The notes: generated from the sequence alone by a model not told the origin. A stretch of DNA of 64,000 nt from Bacteroidota bacterium (GCA_023434025.1 JAEYTL010000056.1:1-64000); one strand, 5' to 3'. Counted from the first letter of the stretch, positions 41,979 through 50,424 are shown. Made by a program: numbers and translations.

Positions 41979-44639
41979 TTAATCTGCTATATTCGGCGAA
42001 AGCCATTTTTTGGCTTCTTCTAAAGTTATATTCCTCCTTTTGGCATAATCCGCTACCTGGTCTTCTTTGATTTTTCCCAGTCCGAAATACTTGCTTTCCG
42101 GATGAGCAAAATAATATCCCGATACAGATGCGGCCGGCCACATGGCCATACTTTCAGTTAATCTTACTCCTATCTCTTCTTCTACATTTAATAGTTTCCA
42201 GATTGTTGGCTTTTCCAGATGATCCGGACAAGCCGGATACCCCGGGGCAGGACGAATTCCTGTGTAATTTTCTCTGATCAGTTCTTCATTGGATAATTTT
42301 TCTCCGGAAGCATAACCCCAGATTTCTTTTCGCACTTTTAAGTGTAAATATTCTGCAAAAGCTTCTGCTAAACGATCACCTAATGCTTTTATTAAGATGG
42401 AGTTATAATCGTCTAATTGCTTTTCAAATTCTGATGCTTTTTCATCCACCCCAAAACCGGATGTTACACAAAAGCATCCAATGTAATCTTGTTTTCCGCT
42501 TTCTTTCGGAGCGATGAAATCGGCTAAGGCTATATTGGGTGCTCCTGCCGTTTTTTGAGATTGTTGTCGTAAAGTCAAAAACCGGAAACCGGAAGCCGAA
42601 AGCTCAATATCATCATCATTAATTGTATTTGCCGGAAAAATTCCCAAAACTCCTTTGGCAGTTAACCATTTTTCGCCGATGATCTGTTCCAGCATTTTTT
42701 GTGCATCTTCAAATAAATGGGTCGCTTGCTCCCCAACTACTTCATCGGTTAAAATGGCAGGATATTTTCCATATAACTCCCACGATTGAAAAAAAGGTGT
42801 CCAGTCGATAAAATCTACTAATTCCGAAAGTTCAGCTTGAACCGTTTTGGTTCCGGTAAAATTTGGCGTAACCGGATTAAACTTTTCCCAATCCAATTGC
42901 AACTTGTTATTTCTGGCTTTTTCTATCGAAAGGAAGTTTTTGTCGCGGCTTCGGCTTAAAAAGCCATCCCGTAACTTATCATATTCTTCCCGAATGGCTT
43001 TCACATAACCTTGTTTGGTTTCTGCTTGAAGCAAATTACTCGCCACTGTTACGGCACGCGAAGCATCGTTTACGTGAACTACTGTTTCTTTGTACTCAGG
43101 AGCAATTTTCACAGCTGTGTGTGCCCGAGAAGTTGTGGCACCGCCAATCATAATCGGAATTTTGATATTGAGCTTGTCCATTTCTTTGGCGAGGTAAACC
43201 ATTTCGTCTAATGACGGTGTAATTAATCCGCTTAATCCAATTATATCAACGTTTTCTTTGACAGCTACTTCAATGATTTTTTCCGGCGGAACCATGACTC
43301 CCAAATCAATGATTTCAAAGTTATTACACCCTAAAACTACCGCCACAATATTTTTTCCGATATCATGCACATCCCCTTTTACGGTTGCCATCAGAACTTT
43401 TCCGGCCGATGATGACTTCCCGTCTTTCTGAGCTTCAATGAACGGAAGCAGATAAGCCACCGCTTTTTTCATCACCCGGGCAGATTTGACTACTTGCGGT
43501 AAAAACATTTTCCCGCTACCAAATAAATCTCCTACAACATTCATTCCTGCCATTAAATTAACCTCAATAACCTCGATAGCTTTTGCAGCATTTAGTCTGG
43601 CTTCTTCCACATCAATTTCAATGAATTCATCGATTCCTTTCACCAGTGAATGTGTCAATCGCTCCTGAACTGAACCATTTCGCCATTCAGCAATTTCTTT
43701 ATCATTAGTTTTAATTTCACCTTTAAACGTTTCGGCTAAATCTAATAATCTTTCGGTAGCATCTTCTCTCCTGTTTAGCAATACATCTTCTACGTGTTCA
43801 AGGAGATTTTTATCAATTTCATCATAAATTTCAAGCATTTCAGGATTTACAATTCCCATTGTCATCCCGTTTTGGATGGCGTGATATAAAAACGCCGAAT
43901 GCATGGCTTCACGCACTTTATCATTCCCGCGAAAAGAAAAAGAGACATTACTCACACCACCTGAAACTCCGGCATAAGGCAAATTTTCTCTAATCCATCT
44001 AGTCGCTCTGAAAAAATCCAATGCATTGAGCTTGTGCTCTTCCATTCCGGTTGCAACCGGAAAAATATTGGGGTCAAAAATGATGTCTTCAGCCGGAAAT
44101 CCCACTTCCTTTACCAGAATATCGTAACTTCTTTTACAAATTTCGATACGTCTTTCATAATTATCGGCTTGACCAACTTCGTCAAAAGCCATTACAATTA
44201 CTGCAGCACCGTATCGTTTGATTAATTTAGCATGGTGAATAAAGGTTTCCTCCCCTTCTTTCAGCGAAATGGAATTGACCACGCCTTTACCCTGTATAAC
44301 TTTTAATCCGGCTTCGATGATTTCCCATTTAGAACTGTCAATCATCACCGGAACACGGGCAATATCGGGTTCGGCAGCAATCAGGTTCAGGAATTTGGTC
44401 ATGGCATACACCCCATCCAGCATGCCTTCATCCATGTTTACATCGATGATCTGAGCACCTCCTTCTACCTGAGCACGGGCAATATCCAGAGCCTCTTCGT
44501 ACTTTTCCTCTTTAATCAAACGAAGAAATTTTCGAGAACCCGTAACGTTTGTCCGTTCTCCCACATTGACAAAATTGGTTTCCGGGGTTATGATAAGCGG
44601 TTCAAGTCCGGATAATTTTAAATATTTTGTTGCAGACAT
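41979..44639 (-). CDS. metH: Methionine synthase, folate-, cobalamin- and SAM-binding part
   Basis: 886 residues. Pterin domain (about 15-270) with FVNVGERTNVTGSRKF and ARAQVEGGAQIIDVNMDEG; cap and B12 domain (about 320-560) with the cobalamin His in VKGDVHDIGKNIVAVVLG; reactivation domain (about 590-886) with ASGEKLSNEELIRENYTGIRPAPGY-type and LTESMAMWPAASVSGYYFAHP. The homocysteine domain is encoded by the preceding gene, only 2 bp away. MetH is thus made as two chains, which I have seen in other flavobacteria. Cobalamin-dependent methyl transfer to homocysteine. Confidence 0.95.
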   Translation of the reverse strand: MSATKYLKLSGLEPLIITPETNFVNVGERTNVTGSRKFLRLIKEEKYEEALDIARAQVEGGAQIIDVNMDEGMLDGVYAMTKFLNLIAAEPDIARVPVMIDSSKWEIIEAGLKVIQGKGVVNSISLKEGEETFIHHAKLIKRYGAAVIVMAFDEVGQADNYERRIEICKRSYDILVKEVGFPAEDIIFDPNIFPVATGMEEHKLNALDFFRATRWIRENLPYAGVSGGVSNVSFSFRGNDKVREAMHSAFLYHAIQNGMTMGIVNPEMLEIYDEIDKNLLEHVEDVLLNRREDATERLLDLAETFKGEIKTNDKEIAEWRNGSVQERLTHSLVKGIDEFIEIDVEEARLNAAKAIEVIEVNLMAGMNVVGDLFGSGKMFLPQVVKSARVMKKAVAYLLPFIEAQKDGKSSSAGKVLMATVKGDVHDIGKNIVAVVLGCNNFEIIDLGVMVPPEKIIEVAVKENVDIIGLSGLITPSLDEMVYLAKEMDKLNIKIPIMIGGATTSRAHTAVKIAPEYKETVVHVNDASRAVTVASNLLQAETKQGYVKAIREEYDKLRDGFLSRSRDKNFLSIEKARNNKLQLDWEKFNPVTPNFTGTKTVQAELSELVDFIDWTPFFQSWELYGKYPAILTDEVVGEQATHLFEDAQKMLEQIIGEKWLTAKGVLGIFPANTINDDDIELSASGFRFLTLRQQSQKTAGAPNIALADFIAPKESGKQDYIGCFCVTSGFGVDEKASEFEKQLDDYNSILIKALGDRLAEAFAEYLHLKVRKEIWGYASGEKLSNEELIRENYTGIRPAPGYPACPDHLEKPTIWKLLNVEEEIGVRLTESMAMWPAASVSGYYFAHPESKYFGLGKIKEDQVADYAKRRNITLEEAKKWLSPNIAD

Positions 44640-44641
44640 AA

Positions 44642-45649
44642 CTATTGAATTTCGGGCAATTCGCGACTTGTCCCTACAGGTCGTGGTTTATATTCCGATG
44701 CGACTTCAGCGATTAATTTGATGTGTTCGGGTGTTGTACCGCAACACCCACCGATGATATTGACCAGATTATCTTGTAAATATTCCCGAATCAGTGCCTG
44801 CATTTCTTCCGGTGTCTGATCGTATTGTCCGAATGCATTGGGTAGCCCGGCATTAGGATGAGCAGAAATATTGAGTTGGGTGTTATGGGCCAATCTTTTT
44901 AAATATGGTTTTAACTGATCTGCTCCCAACGCACAATTGAATCCGATACTTAATAACGGAATGTGTGAAATGGAAATTAAAAATGCTTCAACGGTTTGAC
45001 CGGAAAGTGTTCGCCCGGAAGCATCGGTAATGGTACCGGAAACCATAACCGGAATATCAATTTTTCGTTCCTCTTTGACCTCTTCGATGGCAAAAAGGGC
45101 GGCTTTAGCATTGAGCGTATCGAAAATCGTTTCTACTAACAACACATCACAACCACCATCAATCAAGGCTTCAGCTTGTAGTTTGTAAGCGATGCGTAAA
45201 TCGTCGAACGTAACGGCACGAAATCCGGGATCATTCACATCCGGACTCATGGAAGCGGTTCGGTTGGTAGGTCCGATGGAGCCGGCTACGAAACGAGGTT
45301 TATCGGTGAATTCATCTGCGACTTCGCGGGCGATTTTGGCCGATTGATAATTGAGTTCATAAACGATATCCTCCAGGTGATAATCGGCCATTCCGATGGT
45401 GGTTCCCGAAAACGTATTGGTTTCAACAATGTCTGCTCCGGCTTCAAAATAGGCACGGTGTACGGCTTTTACCGCTTCAGGTTGGGTGATGGAAAGTAAA
45501 TCGTTATTTCCTTTGAGCGGATACGGAAAATCTTTGAACCGTTCGCCCCGGAAATCTTCTTCGGTAAAATTGTTTCGTTGCAACATGGTTCCCATGGCTC
45601 CGTCGAGAACGAGAATTCTTTCCTGTATGGCTTTTTCTATTTTTGACAT
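44642..45649 (-). CDS. metH: Methionine synthase, homocysteine-binding part
   Basis: 335 residues: the homocysteine S-methyltransferase barrel alone. RILVLDGAMGTMLQ, ETNTFSGTTIGM, SIGPTNRTASMSPD, and the zinc Cys ligands in IGFNCALGA and GGCCGTTPEHI. In single-chain MetH this is the first of four modules. The gap of 2 bp to the second part and the shared SAM-I riboswitch upstream secure co-expression. Confidence 0.95.
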   Translation of the reverse strand: MSKIEKAIQERILVLDGAMGTMLQRNNFTEEDFRGERFKDFPYPLKGNNDLLSITQPEAVKAVHRAYFEAGADIVETNTFSGTTIGMADYHLEDIVYELNYQSAKIAREVADEFTDKPRFVAGSIGPTNRTASMSPDVNDPGFRAVTFDDLRIAYKLQAEALIDGGCDVLLVETIFDTLNAKAALFAIEEVKEERKIDIPVMVSGTITDASGRTLSGQTVEAFLISISHIPLLSIGFNCALGADQLKPYLKRLAHNTQLNISAHPNAGLPNAFGQYDQTPEEMQALIREYLQDNLVNIIGGCCGTTPEHIKLIAEVASEYKPRPVGTSRELPEIQ

Positions 45650-45699
45650 TGTATTTTATTTAACCGCAAAGTTCGCAAAGACTTTTTTGTTGCACTGAT

Positions 45700-45855
45700 T
45701 CCTAGCCCCGATAGAAGTGGAAAGCCTTTTGCAGCATTGTTGCATTTTTTCTTGGCAAAAAAGAGCGACCAAAGGAAGCTCCTTTTTTGACTTAGAAAAA
45801 AACGACAAGACAAAAAAGCTTGTAACGAATAGCGGGATTAGCTTCTAACTAAAAA
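45700..45855. repeat. Copy B of the dispersed repeat, within the metH1 leader
   Basis: Shares TAGCCCCGAT, TGGAAAGCC and AGCGGGATTAGCT in order with copy A at 583-648. In the middle lies AAAAAA-GAGC..CC..GG..GCTC-TTTTTT (about 45,768-45,800), a hairpin with A- and T-tracts on both sides that could act as an intrinsic terminator in either direction. It lies between the riboswitch aptamer and metH1 and may form its expression platform, or just be an inserted repeat. Confidence 0.45.
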
Positions 45856-45883
45856 TTATCAGGAAAATGGAGAAAATAAACGG

Positions 45884-46007
45884 GTTATCTGTTTCTTTAT
45901 TGAGTTGCTGAAACAAGTTCAGCATAAAGAATAGAATGTAGCACCTTCTACAGTTGCAGGGTTGCTAAGCTTTCACAGGGTCTAGTCCCTCCGGCTTTCG
46001 TGATAAC
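45884..46007 (-). ncRNA. SAM-I riboswitch upstream of metH1-metH2-metF
   Basis: Minus-strand conserved core is in the right order: GTTATCACGA (P1 and kink-turn start), GGAGGGACTAGACCC, GTGAAAGCTTAGCAACC, GGTGCTACATTC. P1 closes with GATAAC (45884-45889) against GTTATC (46002-46007). P4 is TTCTTTAT/ATAAAGAA and carries in its apex the palindromic repeat GCTGAACTTGTTTCAGC (45907-45923). SAM-I binds S-adenosylmethionine and lowers expression when SAM is high; controlling methionine synthase fits. The expression platform must lie in 45650-45883. Confidence 0.88.
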
Positions 46008-46010
46008 AAT

Positions 46011-46038
46011 CAATATGTGTATGAACAGGGCAAATATA
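46011..46038 (-). promoter_or_regulatory. Riboswitch promoter and boxA-like leader
   Basis: Minus-strand TATATTTG (46031-46038) matches TAnnTTTG. Immediately downstream, GTTCATACACATATTG (46011-46026) is 15 of 16 identical to the rRNA-type leader at 27-42. It separates the transcription start and riboswitch P1. Confidence 0.55.
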
Positions 46039-46142
46039 ATGAGTTATTTGGAATTACAGAATATTTTTCTATATTTTATAAATTATTTTCATTTTGTAGA
46101 AAAATATTCTACCAAATAGAACTTTTTAAAGCTTTTGATTGG

Positions 46143-47249
46143 TTAAAACGAATTGAAAACCGATTCTTTCAACTTGATTTTCTCGGCAATTTTTAGAATA
46201 TCGTTCAAAACACCCCGGGCCGTGACTTGTTTTCCGGCTCCTGCACCCTGAATAACGATGGGTATTTCGCCGTAAGATCGGGTATAAATTTCGATGAGAT
46301 TATCGGCTCCTTTGAGTTGTCCGAGTACTGAATTTACTGAGGTTGAAATAAGCCTGACTTCAAGCTTTTGGCAAACAGCATCGAGTTCGCCCACATACCG
46401 AAGAACATGATTTTCAGCTTGCGTCATTTTGGCTATTTCGTAAGGCTTATCAAGTAATTCTTTGTTGGAGGCATACTCTGCTTTGGTATTTTCCTGGTTT
46501 AAACCAGGCAGCAAAAGAGATGAAACCTGCACCTCTGACAACTCTTTTTGAATACCAATTTCCCTGGCTAAAATGAGTAACTTTCGGGCAACATCGTTTC
46601 CGGAAAGATCTTCTCTGGAATCGGGCTCGGTATAACCTGATTTTTCAGCGTCTTTTAGAATAACTGAAAAGGGAATGTTTTCGTTTCCGAACCGGTTGAA
46701 AATATAACTTAACGAACCGGAAAAAACACCTCTTATTTTGGTGATTTTTTCCCCGGAAAGATACAATTCATTAATGGTCTGTATAACCGGTAATCCCGCT
46801 CCTACATTCGTTTCGTATAAAAATGACTGGTCGAATTTCTGAAGATTTCTGCGTAATTCTTTGTAAAAATCATTGTGCAGCGTATTCGCTTTTTTATTCG
46901 CCGCTACGATGCTGAATCCGTTTTGAATAAGCGGAATGTAAAATTTAATCAAATCTTCGCTGGCTGTGGCATCAACAGCGATCAGGTTTTCGAGACTATT
47001 GGTTTGCACATAGTTAACAATATCTTCTATTGAATAAGGGAAAGCTGCCTTTTGGAAGTTGGCCTCCCATTGGTTTTTGACACCTGCCTTTTCAAAAAAA
47101 GCTACGGTGGAATTGGTTATAACCGGAAAACGCAAATCGATATTTCGCTTTTCGAGAAAAAATTGCTGACATTCTAAAACCTGGTTGATTAGTGTACTTC
47201 CTACGTTTCCGATACCGAACAGGATAACATTTATTCTAAGCGTTGACAT
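46143..47249 (-). CDS. hom: Homoserine dehydrogenase, catalytic part only
   Basis: 368 residues. NAD(P) domain at the start (INVILFGIGNVGSTLINQVL), catalytic domain with NVGAGLPVIQTINEL and SREDLSGNDVARKLLILAREIG (catalytic Asp/Lys region). No aspartokinase and no ACT domain, so it differs from ThrA and from the longer Hom. Being last in the metY-osmC-metX operon, it likely feeds homoserine to the methionine branch. A fused or separate copy for threonine is expected elsewhere. Overlaps metX by 14 bp. Confidence 0.9.
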   Translation of the reverse strand: MSTLRINVILFGIGNVGSTLINQVLECQQFFLEKRNIDLRFPVITNSTVAFFEKAGVKNQWEANFQKAAFPYSIEDIVNYVQTNSLENLIAVDATASEDLIKFYIPLIQNGFSIVAANKKANTLHNDFYKELRRNLQKFDQSFLYETNVGAGLPVIQTINELYLSGEKITKIRGVFSGSLSYIFNRFGNENIPFSVILKDAEKSGYTEPDSREDLSGNDVARKLLILAREIGIQKELSEVQVSSLLLPGLNQENTKAEYASNKELLDKPYEIAKMTQAENHVLRYVGELDAVCQKLEVRLISTSVNSVLGQLKGADNLIEIYTRSYGEIPIVIQGAGAGKQVTARGVLNDILKIAEKIKLKESVFNSF

Positions 47250-48228
47250 ATTTCTGTGTATTTTGGGTGTTAAAAATGGGTAATAAAAATTCGGTCAATT
47301 GATTGAACTCGATTAAAAAGGCATCGTGTCCGTGAATGGATTTAATTTCATGGTAGAACACATTTTCTTTGATTCCTTTGAGCTTTTGAAAGGTTTCTCG
47401 GTTTTCTTCGGCCGTAAAAAAATAATCCGTATTAACGGAAACAATGTGAATATCTGCTTGAATCTGGCTGGCCACCGATTGAAAATCTTTCCGCTTAAAA
47501 GTAATATCATTAGTTTTCAGCAGGTGATTCATCAATTTATAAGCCGCTAACCGAAAACGATTCTTCAATTTGGAGCCATGTTTTAACAACCAATCTTCTA
47601 CCTCAAATGTATTTTGCAAACGGCGTTGGAACCGTTGATTTACAGATTCCGGTGTGCGATAGAGCAGCATGGCATGCAAACGGGCATCGGCTACAGGGTC
47701 ATCGGAATTGTTAAGAATATGATCCTGAATGAGCACATTGGCTATTACCCAATCGGTCGCTTTCCAATCTGTTGCAATCGGAATCAGGTTTTGAACTTTG
47801 TCCGGATGTTGAGCAGTCATTTCCCAAGCAATTGCTCCACCCAAACTCCCTCCGATGACAGTGAAAAGTTCATGGATTTTGAGATAAAATAATCCTTCCC
47901 AAAAAATTCTCGCTATATCACGAATGGTGAAATCTTTGTAATCTGAAATGAGATTTCCAAATACGGAATCGTAACCGTTTCCGGGAATATTAAAAGCGAT
48001 GACCGTAAATTCATTGGTATTGATTGTTTTTTTTTCGCCAATTAAATCGCTCCACCAACCGTTTTCTCCTGTTACCGTTGAATTTCCTGTCAAAGCATGA
48101 TTAACCAGAACTACGGGAGCAGAACCAATGGTCCGTCCAAACGTTTCGTAATAAAGCGGAATATAGGGTCTGACTTTTCCAATTTCTAAATTGAAATCAA
48201 ACAAGTCGATTTTTTTTAAATTTTTCAT
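47236..48228 (-). CDS. metX: Homoserine O-acetyltransferase
   Basis: 330 residues, alpha/beta hydrolase. Nucleophile elbow VIGGSLGGAIAWEMTAQHP (Ser), VNTDYFFTAEE (Asp) and SIHGHDAFLIEF (His) form the triad; LVNHALTGNS is the oxyanion loop. Activates homoserine as O-acetylhomoserine, the substrate of MetY. Slightly shorter than usual because the lid domain is small. Third gene of the operon; 92 bp separate it from osmC. Confidence 0.92.
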   Translation of the reverse strand: MKNLKKIDLFDFNLEIGKVRPYIPLYYETFGRTIGSAPVVLVNHALTGNSTVTGENGWWSDLIGEKKTINTNEFTVIAFNIPGNGYDSVFGNLISDYKDFTIRDIARIFWEGLFYLKIHELFTVIGGSLGGAIAWEMTAQHPDKVQNLIPIATDWKATDWVIANVLIQDHILNNSDDPVADARLHAMLLYRTPESVNQRFQRRLQNTFEVEDWLLKHGSKLKNRFRLAAYKLMNHLLKTNDITFKRKDFQSVASQIQADIHIVSVNTDYFFTAEENRETFQKLKGIKENVFYHEIKSIHGHDAFLIEFNQLTEFLLPIFNTQNTQKYVNA

Positions 48229-48320
48229 CGTTTTCTTTTGGGCTTTTTTTTAAAAACTGCCTTTTTTCAAACGTGGAAAAAAGACAGTTTTAAACAAACA
48301 AAAAACAAACAAACTGTATA

Positions 48321-48779
48321 TTATGCGGCTTCTATAGCCGAAAACTCTTTTAATAAAGTGAGTTCAACCGGCGTGGGATTGATCAGGTTGTCCTGAATGG
48401 GACAACGGCTCTCGACGGCTTCGATCCACGTTTTTAATTCTTCTAAACTGGCCGTTGAAGTAGGCTTAACCACTACTTGTATAGATTTGAATCCGGCTCT
48501 TTCATAGCTAATTTTTCCCTGGTATTTGTCTAAACTTAGGGTTCCGGAAACTTCTACCTGAAGTGATTTCAAGGTTATTCCTTGCTCCTGGGCTACCAAT
48601 TTTCCAACGGCATTGATGCACCCGGCATACCCGGCGAGCAAATATTCAAGTGGACTTGGCCCTTCTAATTCAGGATAATTTTCATTTTTACTGATGCGTA
48701 CATCAAAATTTTGTGCTTTTACTACAAACTGATTACTGGCTTTGGCATAGCCTAAAACATTTATTATTTTCTGACTCAT
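48321..48779 (-). CDS. OsmC/Ohr-family protein in the methionine operon
   Basis: 152 residues with the two redox Cys of the OsmC fold: LLAGYAGCINAVGKL and VESRCPIQDNLINP. OsmC-type proteins reduce organic peroxides or act as thiol-dependent hydrolases. It lies 2 bp after metY and upstream of metX, so it is co-regulated with methionine synthesis. Since sulfhydrylation uses sulfide, a role in handling sulfur or persulfide stress is a fair guess, with no direct proof. Confidence 0.85.
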   Translation of the reverse strand: MSQKIINVLGYAKASNQFVVKAQNFDVRISKNENYPELEGPSPLEYLLAGYAGCINAVGKLVAQEQGITLKSLQVEVSGTLSLDKYQGKISYERAGFKSIQVVVKPTSTASLEELKTWIEAVESRCPIQDNLINPTPVELTLLKEFSAIEAA

Positions 48780-48781
48780 GG

Positions 48782-50074
48782 TTATGTTAATTGCGGGGTT
48801 TTTATTTTTTGAAAAGTTTCTTTTAAATCGGCTTTTAAATCTTCGATATCTTCTAATCCGACAGAAAGGCGAATCAAATCTTTGGTCACTCCGGTCGCTT
48901 CCTGCTCAGTATCGGACAATTGTTGATGGGTCGTGCTTGCCGGGTGGATAATCAGCGATTTTGTATCTCCAATATTGGCTAAAAGCGAAAATAGTCTGGT
49001 TTCATCCGCTACTTTTTTAGCCGCTTCAAAACCGCCTTTTAATCCGAATGTAACGATACCGCTCTTTCCTTCGGGCAAATATTCATCGGCTAAGGCTTTG
49101 TACGGAGAAGTTTCCAGACCGGGATAATTTACCCAGGCAACTTCTTCCTGATTTTGTAACCATTTGGCTAAGGCTAGGGCATTTTCGCTGTGCTTTTTAA
49201 TCCGGATGTCCAGCGTCTCCAATCCCTGAATCGTTTGAAAGGCGTTAAACGGACTCAAAGCGGCTCCAAAATCACGTAATCCTTCAATGCGTACTTTCGC
49301 AATAAATGAGGCTGCTCCGAGCACTTCATAGTATTTTAGACCATGGTAACCGGCTGAAGGTTCTGTAAATTCGGGAAATTTTCCGTTGCCCCAATCAAAA
49401 TTTCCGGCATCAATGATTACTCCTCCCAATGATGTTCCGTTTCCGGTAATGTATTTGGTCAGGGAGTGGATTACAATATCTGCTCCGTATTGAATAGGAT
49501 TTAACAAAAATGGTGTCGCAACGGTATTATCCACAATAAACGGTACTTTGAAAGCTTTTGCTGCTTTGGAAATATCTTTTAAATCAAGTACATCCAACTT
49601 TGGATTTCCAAGACTTTCCACAAAATATGCCCGTGTATTTTCCTGAGAAGCGTTGGTAAAATTTTCCGGATCAGACGGATCTACAAATGTGGTGGTGATA
49701 CCTAATCGCGGTAAGGTTACATTCAGCAAATTATAAGTTCCGCCATACAAACTGTTTGAAGCGACGATGTGGTCACCGGCTTTTAGCAAGGTTAAAAATG
49801 TGGTGGCGATGGCCGCTGTACCGGATGCGGTTACTACAGCCCCGATTCCGCCTTCTAGTTTTGCCAATCGTTGTTCGAGAATATCGTTGGTTGGATTGTT
49901 TAACCGGGTGTAGATAAATCCGGCTTCAGCCAAGCCAAACAAGTTAGCTGCATGTTGGGCATTGTTAAAAACATACGATGAAGTTTGATAAATCGGGACA
50001 GCTCTGGTTCCTGCATTTTTGGTTACATCATGTCCTGCGTGAAGTGCGTTGGTAGAGAATCTTGGTGTGCTCAT
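48782..50074 (-). CDS. metY: O-acetylhomoserine sulfhydrylase
   Basis: 430 residues, Cys/Met metabolism PLP family. TRLNNPTNDILEQRLAKLEGG, TASGTAAIATTFLTLL, and the PLP Lys in IVIHSLTKYITGNGTSLGG. The length and GNGTSLGG are those of MetY (direct sulfhydrylation of O-acetylhomoserine to homocysteine), not of cystathionine gamma-synthase (about 380). First gene of metY-osmC-metX-hom. Two attenuators lie upstream (50158-50197 and 50365-50395). Confidence 0.93.
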   Translation of the reverse strand: MSTPRFSTNALHAGHDVTKNAGTRAVPIYQTSSYVFNNAQHAANLFGLAEAGFIYTRLNNPTNDILEQRLAKLEGGIGAVVTASGTAAIATTFLTLLKAGDHIVASNSLYGGTYNLLNVTLPRLGITTTFVDPSDPENFTNASQENTRAYFVESLGNPKLDVLDLKDISKAAKAFKVPFIVDNTVATPFLLNPIQYGADIVIHSLTKYITGNGTSLGGVIIDAGNFDWGNGKFPEFTEPSAGYHGLKYYEVLGAASFIAKVRIEGLRDFGAALSPFNAFQTIQGLETLDIRIKKHSENALALAKWLQNQEEVAWVNYPGLETSPYKALADEYLPEGKSGIVTFGLKGGFEAAKKVADETRLFSLLANIGDTKSLIIHPASTTHQQLSDTEQEATGVTKDLIRLSVGLEDIEDLKADLKETFQKIKTPQLT

Positions 50075-50140
50075 GGTTTTAAGTATTAAGATTAAAGTAT
50101 TAAGATTTTTAGGTTATTGAATTAATTAAGTTTCTGAGAT

Positions 50141-50157
50141 GCTGAAACAAGTTCAGC
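50141..50157. repeat. REP-like palindrome behind Met attenuator 2
   Basis: GCTGAAACAAGTTCAGC (plus strand), 17 nt, self-complementary arms. One of three identical copies here (also 45907-45923 and 50348-50364), with diverged ones at 54427-54445 and 37636-37654. On the minus strand it follows the T-tract of the terminator by 2-3 nt. Confidence 0.75.
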
Positions 50158-50197
50158 GTAAAAAAAAGTCCTTTTGGAAGGCTTACCAAAAGGACTT
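50158..50197 (-). terminator. Met attenuator terminator 2 (proximal to metY)
   Basis: Minus-strand stem AAGTCCTTTTGG / CCAAAAGGACTT, 12 bp perfect (50166-50177 with 50186-50197), then eight T. Located between leader peptide 2 and metY. Its 5' arm region CTTTTGGTAA can pair over 10 nt (one G-U) with TTGCCAAAAG of leader 2 (50232-50241), which would prevent terminator formation. Confidence 0.9.
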
Positions 50198-50219
50198 AAA
50201 AAACAAGTAAATAACTGGA

Positions 50220-50309
50220 TTATGTCTTTCGCTTTTGGCAATGGAGGTCTGTGATGCAACAGATGTGCATCATCATACGGTTCATTATCATTTTTTGAGT
50301 TGTATTCAT
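50220..50309 (-). CDS. Met/Cys-rich leader peptide 2 upstream of metY
   Basis: A 29-codon frame (ATG 50309, TAA 50220). After the start Met, Met codons occupy positions 7, 9, 12, 13 and 14, and Cys codons 17, 18 and 24: the core reads MIMNRMMMHICC. The antiterminator strand overlaps codons 23-26, downstream of the Met run, as needed for ribosome stalling control. A second possible start is codon 7. No long Shine-Dalgarno sequence, but A-rich sequence precedes both candidates, usual in this phylum. Function as an attenuator leader is inferred from codon content and RNA complementarity. Confidence 0.85.
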   Translation of the reverse strand: MNTTQKMIMNRMMMHICCITDLHCQKRKT

Positions 50310-50347
50310 TTTTTGACTGTTAAGTTACTGACCTCTTTACTCTGGAT

Positions 50348-50364
50348 GCTGAAACAAGTTCAGC
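50348..50364. repeat. REP-like palindrome behind Met attenuator 1
   Basis: GCTGAAACAAGTTCAGC, identical to the copies at 45907 and 50141. On the minus strand it begins 2 nt after the T-tract of terminator 1. Confidence 0.75.
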
Positions 50365-50395
50365 ATAAAAAAACCTCTGCTTGTTGGCAGAGGTT
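50365..50395 (-). terminator. Met attenuator terminator 1 (distal)
   Basis: Minus-strand stem AACCTCTGC / GCAGAGGTT, 9 bp perfect (50387-50395 with 50372-50380), loop CAACAA, then seven T. Located between leader peptides 1 and 2. Its 5' arm CCTCTGC is complementary over 7 nt to GCAGAGG in leader 1 (50440-50446). Confidence 0.88.
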
Positions 50396-50424
50396 CAATT
50401 GTACTTATTTTAAAAAATTTAAAA

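Noticed and set aside
41979..45649. Frameshifted metH pseudogene
   Set aside because: Both frames have proper ends, all motifs and a 2-bp intergenic gap; a natural split is more likely.
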